The notes under the pieces were generated by a model. It saw only the letters and a program-made list of their open reading frames with translations, did no database searches and was not told where the DNA came from. The position numbers and the translations under genes are program-made. 64,000 nt of DNA from Callipepla californica brunnescens (Eukaryota > Chordata > Aves > Galliformes > Odontophoridae), in NCBI GenBank assembly GCA_023055505.1, contig JALIRH010000007.1:14697773-14761772 (forward strand), given 5' to 3'. Shown here piece after piece: positions 50,810 to 61,897 of the stretch (its first letter is position 1; each line of letters begins with the position of its first letter).

Positions 50810-52976
50810 CTCTAAAAGGTCCTCCTCTTGATACAGAAGAGTAAACTTGTAATATTGGGTAATAAATCTCAGTCACAAACAACTTTTATGGGTTTTTCTT
50901 TGGTTTGTAAAGTTTCCATAGCACATATGTGAAAGAAGCAGATAAAATATTTTTAAGAAACCACAATAATTATTGTCTTTGTTCCTTAAGCCTTTAAGAA
51001 ACAAACGGACCTTTTGTTTTGCTCTGTGCATGCTTATGGTTTGTTTTGGTTTTTATTTTTATTTTTATTTCTCTTCACTTTATCTCTGCTTACCATTTTC
51101 AGTGAACACATTATGTTTGAAATATTAAGCCAAGGGAAATTCATTATGTGATACCCAGCACACAGATTCTGTTTACAGTGATACTTGCGCAAAAATGGAT
51201 TAAGATTGTTTATAAAGGATAAAAGCCTAATATGTTGGAGACAGAATGCTTTCCTGTAATTTTCTTCCTGCTTTTAGGTATTTTATTTTCCTTTCTTAGG
51301 AAACTTTATTCATTTTCTGAATGAAAAATGCAAAGATGCAGAATAGATGGGTAAGAATTCAATATGATGCAGAATTGTTACAAGTGTTTCTTAGAAAACA
51401 TGACTATTAATAATCCAGGATACTCACCTCTCCTGGAAAAACTCATTCATTCTGATTTTAATGAATAACACTAGAACCAGAAGAATAATACTAAAACATC
51501 CTAAATCCTCTTTGCAAGAAGATGAACAGGACACACTGTTTGTTCAAACTCCAGCTGCAGAATTGTGAGTCGTGTTTATTCTTTATATCTTAACAAACTT
51601 CTACAATCAAATGGAGGTCAAGAGGATCTGTACAAATCAGAACTTGCTACTGGATTTATATTACTTGTACAAGAACAAGATTTGACTTGTGTAATCAACT
51701 ATTGGGTTAGAGCTGTAGTCATATATCCTTTATGACCTCCCAAAGTTGTGTATTAGTGAATAATTGGTACAACTGCCACTAACAAGTGGTTCTGTTTCTG
51801 AACTTGGTATGATTGTGCTATTCAGAGGTTAGTAATCAACCCAACAAGCTTCCCATGTGAAAGGTGAACTCCTAGCTGCACTGCAGCAAATGCCAAAACT
51901 GACGTCAGGATGGTCAGGAAATTTGGGAAATTGGATTCACTTTCTTAAAAGAGAACATATTGAATTTCCTTCCTGAAAAATCTTTTGCAGTACTGAAGTC
52001 ATGTAACCCATAATATCATATTCATTGTGACTGACCTTGGGGCTACCTCACCAAGTAAATATTTCTGGGAGGAAGGCAAAATTTGAAAACACCCCTTTGT
52101 TTGTGATGACTGTGCAATGAGGATAAGACTTAACAGAATACAGGAAAGAAAATTCAGGCAACTGACTGCTCAGATACAGTCTGGGTCACTGAAAACCAGT
52201 CTACTTTTCATGCTAGATCAGTCAAAAAGATTATATTGACCAGTTCCTCTCTGATCAATCTTTGGAAGAAGAAACATAGCACCAAATAGAAATGACAATC
52301 CATTTTTTTTTCGTTCTTGTATTGAAAGTTGCAGATTCTTCTCACCTTGCCTAAACTTCATTGACTGCTGAAAATCTTTCATCTTCTCAGGTAAGCTCAG
52401 TAAAGAATACTTCCTTTTTTTCACTGAGTGTCCAGGCAACCATGAAAAAAGCCTGTATATTTGAAACTGACCATCGTTCTTTCAACTGCAGTAGAACACA
52501 CTTTGTGCCATCTAAAGCCTGCAGTTTATCACATCATGGAAGTAAAGGTGATTTCTGAGCTAAATACCAAAAGTGTGGAATGGTTTTCTGTAACAAGAAC
52601 CTACAGAAATTAATTCAGGGTCCAGTACTGAAGAAAGCTGAATTTCAACACGCACTACTACATTTTGGAGGCTCCTGTGCCTCAACAAGCAAATCAAAAC
52701 CTGTTTGATCTACAAGGGTTGAATTCAGCATTGATGAATTTGAGAGATGAAGAAAACATTCTGGCAATTCCTAAGGCAAATAAGAATTCATGATTTGCTC
52801 CATAGGTAGGCATAGCCTTCTTTTCATAACTTTATCCAAGGCAGAAGCCTTATGTAGGCAAATATGCAATCATACAGGCTCTTTCCCATGCCTCATTCTA
52901 AAGGAAATAGGTATGAGATGCATTTTCCAAACTGATAGAGAGTGGCCTCATTTTGAATTCAATGAAAAATTGCCCT

Positions 52977-53047
52977 GTTTATATAAAAATATAATATAAA
53001 TATATTATAATATATTTATTATAAATATATTATAATAAAATATAAAA
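52977..53047. repeat. AT-only tract
   Basis: Almost pure A/T with repeated TATAATA/ATTATAA words in both orientations, about 100 bp from the edge of the CR1 fragment at 53150. Confidence 0.8.
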
Positions 53048-53149
53048 ATGAAATATTTGCTGCTTTTTTTTCTCTTCCCTACTCCCTCGCTCTTACACAA
53101 TCACTGTATTTTGACATATCTGAACATTATACATTCAGAAAAATTGAGA

Positions 53150-54300
53150 TTTCCTTCTTGAGGAATGTCAAATCTTCCATATCCCCTTGGCCCTTCAGGA
53201 CTGTCTCCTATGAGACTCTCCTGACCAATGTTCTAAACAGTCTGAAGTTTGCCCTCCAGAAGTCCATAGTAGCAGTTTTGGTGACCTCCTCTCCAAACTT
53301 GACCAAGAATTGAGATCTCTAATATTTTGTGGTCACTGTGCCCAGGCCAGCTTCTGACCACTACATTTCCCACCTGTCCTTCTCTGTTTGTGAGCAGCAG
53401 ATCTAGTGGGGCACCACCCTTAGTAGCTGTGTGAGGATGTTATCTTCCATACACTCTAGGAATCTCCTAGATTATTTCCTCTCTGCTGCATTGTGTTACC
53501 AGCAAATGTCTGGTAATTTGGTGTCTCTCATGAGTACAAGGGCTGACAATTGTATGACCTCTGCCAACTGCTTTTAGAATGCTTCATCTGTCTCTTCATC
53601 CTGGTTGGATGGTCTGCAGCAGACTCCCACCTTGTTAGCCTTCCCCCTGATCTTTACCCATAAGAATTTGACCTTATCATTCCCAGCACTGAGCTCTACA
53701 GAATCAAAAACATCCCCTAACATAGAGAGCCACCCCAATGCCTGTCCTTCCTTGCCTATCCCTTCTAAAGAGCTTGTTGCCCTCCACTACAGCATTCCAG
53801 TCAAGAGAGGGATCCCATCATGTTTTGGTGAAGGTGATTATGTCATAGTGTTCCTGTTCCACAATGATTTCTAGCTCCTGCTGTTTGTTGCCCACGCACC
53901 AGTGTAGATGCACATCAGTTGTGCTAATGGCCTCACGCCCAGCCTTGGCATGCTACCCCTTGGCTCATCTCTAGTGAGCCTAATTTTACCCCCTTCCCCC
54001 TTCAAACCTTGTTTAAAGCACTTTCAATGAACCCTGCCAATTTCTGGGCTAGAATCCTTTTCCTCCTTTGGGATAGGTGAATCCTGTCTGTCGTCAGCAA
54101 TCCTGGCACTGTACGAACTGTTCCATGATATAAAAAAAAATTAGTTCCACTGATGGCACCAGTCTCTTAGCCATGTGTTGATCAGGGGGATTTTCCTGTT
54201 CCTTTCAGTATTATATCTGCTACTGAAGAGACTGAAGAAAACAGTGCCTGAGCTCTCCATTTCTTCAGCAGATAGCTCCAAATTAGTGGGACTTTACTAG
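53150..54300 (-). mobile_element. CR1 LINE 5'/middle fragment: ORF1 esterase end plus ORF2 endonuclease
   Basis: Read on the minus strand, 54300-54000 gives INTWLRDW, then HLSQRRKRILAQKLAG and FIESALN, the C-terminal end of the CR1 ORF1 SGNH-esterase region. From about 53930 down to 53150 it gives GNKQQELEIIVEQEHYDII, then LFRRDRQGRTGIGVALYVRG, VGVCCRPSNQDEETDEAF and RRFLECMEDNIL, which are landmarks of the AP-endonuclease part of ORF2. Stops and changed motifs mark it as dead. It lacks the RT domain and the 3' tail, which is unusual for CR1. Confidence 0.88.
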
Positions 54301-57066
54301 GAGAGAAAGGGAGCTTTGGAGTACGCTGATGAAAGTTGCCTCACAGTTTTTTATCATTTCAACTTAGAAACACACACAGCAGGTTTACACCTACAAAGTA
54401 TCAGCAAAAGGGCTGAGGATTTTTTAAGTAAATAGACCACAACTGGGACTATGTCAACATCATAACTGCAGCAGCTTCCACTTTGAATTTCACTACTGAA
54501 TTCCCTCATTTGCCTGTGCCTGAGTCTACTGCCCTCTTCTGTACTCTATGGCTTCTGGACCAGAAACCAGGAAACCAGGGATGAAAACGAACTCAGGTTT
54601 CTTCACAGATAACTAATCCCTTCAGGGTCATTTAACATTTAACAGAATGCATTTTACAAAAGGGTAATTAACTTCTGTTAGGACTGCTTTCGTCAGTTAG
54701 GTTACTAATACTCACCTAGAGTACTGGGATGCAAAGAAGTTATTTTGATTTCTCTTTCATGAAGAGGACACTTCAGGGGTTGTTTTACTATGCTTTGCTT
54801 TTGTCTCCTCTGGATTTTTTCAAAAGTTGCAACCATAGCTGATTTGAAAATTCGTAAGTGTAGAGGCTTCTAATTGCTGTTCTGACCACAAAATAATTTC
54901 ATCCATCCTGAGTTATAAGCACTACCTTGTAATTAGTCCTTACTCAATGGCATAAAAAAATATTAACATTTCAAAACCTGGGCTCAATATAATGTGGGTT
55001 TGGTGGCAATTACACTGCAGTCTAAAGTTACTGTCAGAATAACTCTGGAGAGATGAAGAAAAAAGATTAGAGTATAAGAGAAACTGCTTAATCTTTAGAG
55101 AGCAAGCTGGAAAAACAGGTGCAGGAAGGCTTTAAAAGTGTTCCAAGTGCTGGAGAACTTTAATAATGCCAGTATTTCTAAAACTATGGCATGGCATGGC
55201 ACCCTTTCATTTGAATGCAGCATAAGTATTTTAAAGTGCTTATATGGAAGGGAAATAAGAAGTACTGTGCCCCATATATTAATGTAATTCCAGCAGTGTT
55301 TGAATAGGACTTACTAGTTATCTAACGAGGCAACTACCTCAGCCACCTAAGGTACCTCTTCTGACTCTTAGAGAAATAAAGTCTTGCAATAGTGGAAGGA
55401 GACAAATGCTCATCAACCACTCACACTAGTTAAGATGAGATAATTGCTTTCTGAAGTCTTTTTTCTTCCTTGCTGACTTCAAGGAATGCTTGCTTTTCCA
55501 GAGTACGTATTTATCTCCAATGACATTAAAGGGATCCTAGCCAGCCATCTAAGGTGGATATGGTTGCACGGTGTGAAGTTTCATTTTTTCATGTGAATCC
55601 TGACTTCTGTGCCTCATATCAGAGCTATGTGACTGACCATCAAGAGCTATCTGAGAATGAACTGATGATATTCTTCATCAATTACTCAAACCCTTTCCTG
55701 AAAAGTGTTACACCTTAGGAATTCTTACCAATATTTGCCCAAATCGTTCTTTCTGCTGTAATTTTCGGTGCCGATATCCAGCTGCTATTTCTGCTGCAAT
55801 ATCTAGTTCTAGGGAAAAGCTCCCTGTAATTATCTCATCTGTACCACATCCAGGCTTGCAGCCATTCTAGCACAACAGTCCCACTCTTCCCAGAATTGTT
55901 CAAGGAGAGTGAGAGTTTGTGAAAAATTTCAGAGGGGTCATCAAACAGTTTACAGTCAAATATCAGATTGTGTTTAAGTGCTTAAACTTAAAACAACCAG
56001 CTCTGTAATTTTTCTTTTACATTCCCAGATCCAAAGTATTTTCTCAATGCATTCTTCCCAAAGGTCTCTCATTAGATCATTTGGACAAGTTTCATTCTAT
56101 ATGTTCAACTTGGAGCAGGCGGCAGCTGTTCTTTTGTTTAATTTTCATCAAACTTGAGTTTTTTATCTGTAAGAGAAGGACAGATTGACTGTATCATAAA
56201 ATATTACTGCGATCACAAATTTCATTATTTCAATCTGTGCATACATTGCTGAATTTATACTTAAATGTCTCTGACAAACAATTAATTACCATGTAGCCAA
56301 CCACAGAAATCAAGCCATCAGTGTAAAACAACCTGTACTATTACAGTTAAATTGTGCGGCAGCTGGGAATTAAGGCAATTTAGATTGCTAAACTAATGGA
56401 CAAATCTAATTAGTACAATAGCAGGAGAGTAAGTCTTCCAAAAAAAAAAAAGGCAACAACAGCAACAACACAGCCATCGTAACAGTCTACCCAGAAGTAA
56501 GTTTAGCTTTTCTTTATGTAGAGCCCTTTTATAGCCTTTGGTTTGTGACAGGTAGGCATTGCCAGCTGTGAGGCTCAGATTTGTGAAGTGCTGAGCATCC
56601 CTAGATTTCAATGAAACCTGCACAGGGCTCATGAAGTAGTGCAGCTTAAATTTTCCCTTAACTGCAAACACACACAGGCACTCGGTCTGCTGTGGAGAAG
56701 AGCCAGAACATATTTCATTCTCCAGTAACCAGGAAGAACAGAAGAATGTCTGCGGGGTTGTGCATTCACAGTCGGAGAGAGACTGTCCTGCACAGCAGGA
56801 CAAATTGCAAACATTTCAGTCCACAGACAGGACGTAGCAATGGCAGCATGAAATGCAGCATGTGGAGATGCAGCTGAAAGCTAGCCAGGTTGATTTACGA
56901 AGCAGTGGCATGACAAATCAACACCATTCAGATCTACAAGTGAAGGGACAAGGGGCAAAAGAAAGTCTAAAACCACAGTTTACCCTTTTGCTTAAAAGAT
57001 CAAACACAAGAATCAGAGCTCTAATTTGTACACAGCACAAAGTCAGGCTGCGGGCTTTTGTCTTTC

Positions 57067-57097
<31 letters not shown>

Positions 57098-59342
57098 ATT
57101 TTTGACCTTGTCCTCCTGCCGATGTTGGTTGTTACTGAAGGGATTGATTCATGAAGAGGCTTTAGCTAAGTTTGGACTCCCTGAAAGCAGCTCATTAGCT
57201 GTGCTCATCCCTCACTGTGAATTCCCAAGGCACAAAGAAAACCATTCTGCTAAATTTCAAAGGTGTTAAAGATAATCCAGCCAGCCTAAGAGGTATTTTC
57301 TTCCCAAAGGATAAAACAGTGCCATATAGCTTTTGTTGCTGTGTAATTTATGGCAAAGTTACAGACTGACTCTGACTGCAAGGGAGGTCCCACTGCAAGG
57401 GTGTTGTCTTTCTACAGAGCATCTGGAAGAAAAGGTATAGCCCAGTTCCTGAGTAAAACAGCACATAGCCTAAGCATTTGTTACAAGAGAAATCTCTAAA
57501 ATCTGAAGCTACAAAAGCTCTTGTTACGCTGTTACAGCATCAAGGCTAAGGAGTCCTACCAATGCTCTTACTTCTCAGGCTGTATGAGGAAAAGGGATCA
57601 TATATTTGGCTTCTCAAGCACCAGAGAGTTAGATGGGCCCTGAGGCTTACAGGCAGGGCACACCCTGCGTCCTTCATTCATACTGTTTTTAGGAACAGTC
57701 CCTGGCAGATGCTGTTCTTCAGGCTGTGTCTGGGCATTCCCTGGGGGAGTGCAGGTTGATGCACGCCAAAGCCAAGCCATGAATTATGCAAACAGCAAGT
57801 TTAGGCAGCTTTGTGCCAATGCCAGAACCTGTGCCCTGGCCCTGTTTTATTTACCATTAAAACCACAGTCTCTGTTTTTCACTGTCAACTGTATCTGTGA
57901 ATGCTCTTCCTTCCTCTAAATGGGATGAACCCTTTAGCAGACAGGGAACCATGCCAGTCGTGTGACTAAACAAAACTAATAACAGATCTCACATCGGTGC
58001 CAGGGAGGAGGGGGCATGATCTCCAAAAGCAGAAAGAGGACTCTGTGGCCTCAGCTGTAACACAGCCATGGAAGGGCCAAGCTTTGCTGCCTGCTTCCAC
58101 GTCTGCTCTTCAGAAAGGGCCAGCCATAACTTTCTGGAAGCAATTGCAAAGTTCCTTCCCCATCAGAGGTTTAATTTCTGTAGGCACTTAGGCAGAGGAG
58201 TGTCGGTGAAGAAGTCAGTGCAGTGGGACTCTCTGGGGTTGGTAGCTGCCAGGGCAATGCAAACACAGGGCAACTGTTCAACTGCTGAATTGTCACTACT
58301 CCAGATCAGATCTTTCAGTGGAAAAAACTTCCATTGAAAACAGAACACCACCTCTCAAACAAGTCCTTAGCTACTGACACTTGAATACTCTTTTGTGAAT
58401 AAGCAATCTCTTTATTGTCCAAATAAAACCATGGCTCGGTTGTTCCTTTTTGAACACCCAGGAACATGAGCTGGAGCAAGTTAGAACAGCTTGCTGACTG
58501 AGGTTTAATCACTTCAGACTGCAATTACTTAAATGAGGGGATCACACCGCTCTCCTCCTTGCAGCAGCATGTCACAGCAATTAGTTCAGAGCTCAGAAAG
58601 GCCAGGACTGCTGCTACTGGCACCCTGGGGTTCTCAGCACTTGTTTGCAGTGGGTTTGCAGTGATGCTGTCATCCCATCTGAGGGCCAGATCCCATGTAG
58701 AACCCCAAGCCTAGGCTGCTGTGCTTTGTTGCAGGCCCAAATGGAGTCAATTGTATCTTGCTTGGCAGATTTTGTCCCACTCGCTGACAAAGAAAATTCT
58801 GAGATCTTCAGGCCTAATGTATTTTAATCCTGCAGGCTGCCTCATTCTGCAAAACAGAGGACTGAGCCTGAGGGCAGCAGCCATGCAGATGTTAGGAGCA
58901 GAGCTCAGATATTCCATCCCCAGCAGCAGAGCATTGAGGACACGTGGAGGGACATTGTTTGCTACACAACCAAGCCAGAACAGAGCTGGAAGCTCCAAAA
59001 CAGAGCACTACCTTTGAATAGCAAAGGATACAATCTTCTTAGAGCATACCATACTTCAGATGGAAACATCGCTGATCTCTTATTCAAAGACTGACAGCAA
59101 TGCACAGAACTTTGCCTGCCCTCCTCTCAGCCACATACACTCATCATCACCCAGCTGCCCAATCCTGCTCCTCAAACTTGACCTTCAGGACTGTGAAGTG
59201 GCCACATGTGCTATCCAAACCCAGAGTTCATTTTCCCAGCTGAAAATCTCCCACTGCAACAGCTTGAACCACTGATTTTCTTAGCATCCACCTGCATGCT
59301 GCTGCTGTGTCATTCCTGTCCTGCGGCTGAGCTATTTTGTTA
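54301..59342. other. Gene-free stretch
   Basis: No frame with recognisable domains. It contains an A run followed by CAA units (56440-56470) and a TTTTC repeat (57061-57103). The 138-codon frame at 56853-57269 reads through the TTTTC tract and is not a gene. Confidence 0.55.
57061..57103. repeat. (TTTTC)n polypyrimidine tract
   Basis: Tandem TTTTC units ending in a T run; asymmetric purine/pyrimidine strands. Confidence 0.85.
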
Positions 59343-59540
59343 TCATAGAATCATAAAATCATTAAGGTTGGAAAAGACTCCAAGATCATCTAGTCCAACC
59401 ATTGGCCCATCACTACCATGCTCACTAATCCACGTCTCTAAGTGCCACATCTCCTCTTTGCTTGAAAACCTTCAGGGACAGTGACTCCACCACAGCTCTG
59501 GGCAGCCTGCTCTAATGCCTCACAGTGAAGGTAGTTCTGT
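59343..59540 (-). mobile_element. CR1 LINE 3' fragment with tail
   Basis: The plus strand reads 'catagaatcataaaatcatt', 'aaggttggaaaagactccaa', 'gatcatctagtccaacc' and ends near 'gggcagcctgctctaatgcc', the antisense of the CR1 3' end. It is 5' truncated. Confidence 0.92.
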
Positions 59541-60532
59541 CCATTTGGCTAGTGAAGTATGGCATTTGTATCCTTTCTGGCATAATACAAGCATTTGAAG
59601 CATACTCTGATAACAAAGCAGCAATCAGTCTTTAGAAAATCCCACTGCTGACATTTCTGTATGCCTGATTTAAGTTGCTGAAAACATATAAAGCCAGTAA
59701 AAAGAAGCAGCCTGCTTTTCAGGGTTGCTCAGCTCCTCAATGAAAGTGCCTTTGCAAGATATGATTTACAAGGTTGTGCTGTAAAACTTGTTAGCTGATG
59801 GCTCTGAAGTTCAGAAGGAAAATCTAACCTTACAGGAATAGGATTTTTGCGTAAGGACCACCTCAGAGGAGAAATATTTTATATGAATACACACTGAAGT
59901 TATATTAAACAGAGAGATTGTAATTGGACTATGAGACAGTGTTTGGAGTCTTATAGACTGTTTCTACTGAACAGTTTGATAAAGAAGTCAGACACTTATA
60001 TGTGGTCTCTTTTGTTCTCAACAACAATAAACTTGCTAGCAACCTTCACAGCATTAATTTAGAAGGGAAACTAGTAGGCATGCATTTTTGCTTCCAGCAT
60101 CCCCTTACAGTGAAACATGACCCCCCTCCCTGAGGATTTCATCTGCTTGCAGCCCCATGTGTGAGGGGAGCAAAGCTACTTTTTCCTTGGCACCAACCCC
60201 TTTTCCTGCCCACCAGGAAGCCCCACACCCATTTTTTTCTTAGCATCATACAGCATATGTCTATTTCTTGTTTTTTCTCTTTTTGTTGGATCTCTTGCTT
60301 TTGTCTCACACAAATATGCCCCAGCATGTACCCTTTTTTTTCTAGAGACAGATTGTTTCCACTCTCTTTTGCTCTCAGAGCAGAATTATTTGCTATCTGA
60401 AATGCGTGGTGCCTGTTCTGTCTTCAGCTGTGCCTAGAGAAATCATTAGAAAGATTCTCATGGGCTTCACTGTGACCTCTACCCAAACTCCTACTTTCTG
60501 TGAGATGCTCTCCTCCCATAGATACCCCAGAC

Positions 60533-60578
<46 letters not shown>

Positions 60579-61604
60579 GTTCACAGCTGTGGTGAAACTG
60601 AATCAGGACACGAAACCAGTATAAAACTTTATTTTGTAATGAAGAAAGAATTGGGAAAAATGGGGAAATCATAATTTCCATTTTGGGCCAGCTCTCTAAA
60701 TCAGAGGGGAAGGTAACAAAAATTATTGCTTGAGTAGCATTTATTTCTTCTTAATAACAAGGTGCAGAGGCTGATGTTGGCTTCGTGATAAGGAAAGCTC
60801 AGCAAAATAACAAACTGATGAGTAACTGTTCACTACTGTACTTGCATGCTCTTCAAAATTTTACTTATTCCACTGAGTAGATAGAATATAATTTATTCTT
60901 CCCTTGAGACAGAAAATGAGAAAAAGGCAGACAGCAAGCTCTGTTCTTCTAATTCATTAATCTAGTAATCTATATTCCACATTTTTGCAAATCAAATTTA
61001 TCCTGCATAGTAAATACATCCTGGCAAGACTTCACTAGAGTGTATGTGATTTTGCTAATCTCCTTTCAGAAATCCTTGACCACTCTGCTTTTTTGCAGAC
61101 ATCAAAGCAGAGATCATGGCAGTTGTCTTTTTTCTTTTACTAGGCTGAAACTGGAACATCTCAAGAGTATAAACTTTGAAATAGAGATACTGATTTTACA
61201 GATTCTGAGATCTTGTAGCCAATGGAAATTTGGCGGCTCATGCAGGATCTGTATTTCAGATCTCTCTCAAAGCTTCATTTTTGTTTTCATATGTAGTCAT
61301 CTAGGGAATATCTTCATGTAGATTGGTAGCTGCTTATAAATAACCAGCTATTTCTAACGTGTTGCACACAGTTCTTTGATCTTGCTATTTCACCTGTGTT
61401 TAGTTTAGTAGCAAACATTGAGAATAATGAACTTATTTTGTAAGCCAAAATGACCTTTCAATCAAGTAAGGCACTTCAGAGAAGTCACTCATATAGTCAG
61501 AGGAAGTTGTTCACAATGTCAAAAGCTAAAATCAGTGTGGTCTGTGACACTTGTCTACAGACAATTGCTGATTCAGACTTCTGGGAGAAGAACTCCTCGG
61601 GAGT
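59541..61604. other. Gene-free stretch
   Basis: It holds the compound AT/CA microsatellite at 60531-60580. Short frames around it are low complexity or unassigned. Confidence 0.55.
60531..60580. repeat. Compound (TA)n(CA)n(TA)n microsatellite
   Basis: Symmetric layout: ACATATA... on the left, about 20 bases of CA repeat in the middle, ...TATATGT on the right, so the AT arms are inverted copies. Confidence 0.92.
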
Positions 61605-61897
61605 ACCCCTACTAAGAAGGACTTGGGAGTTCTGGTTGGTGAAAAAGTTAACATGAGCCAGCAGTATGTGCTTTCAGCCCAGAAGGCAATTGATATCTTG
61701 GGTTCCGGCAGAAGAGGGGTGGTCAGCAGGGTGAGGGAGGTGATTGTCTCCCTCTACTCTACCCTTGTGAGATATTAGCTAGAGTACTGTGCCCAAGTCT
61801 GGGGTCCTCAACACAGGAAAGATGTGGAGACTTTAGGGAGGGTCAAGTGGATGGCCATGAAGATGATCAGAGGCCTGGAGAACCTCTCCTATGAAGC
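61605..61897 (+). mobile_element. CR1 LINE fragment, end of RT domain
   Basis: Translation fragments follow the CR1 ORF2 C-terminus (a KDLGVLVGEKVNMSQQ-like start), then 'gtgagggaggtgattgtctc', 'ctagagtactgtgcccaagt', 'aggtcaagtggatggccatgaa'-like and 'gcctggagaacctctcctat' landmarks. It is cut off near 61897 before the 3'UTR. Confidence 0.88.

Larger units (their letters stand above)
48658..53149. other. Gene-free AT-rich stretch
   Basis: It contains the TA repeat at 50762-50809, a TTTTTA-type run at 51050-51070 and an AT-only tract at 52977-53047. All frames are short and unassigned. Confidence 0.55.

Noticed and set aside
56853..57269. 138-codon + strand frame
   Set aside because: It reads through a TTTTC microsatellite that encodes a Phe/Leu run; no family similarity.
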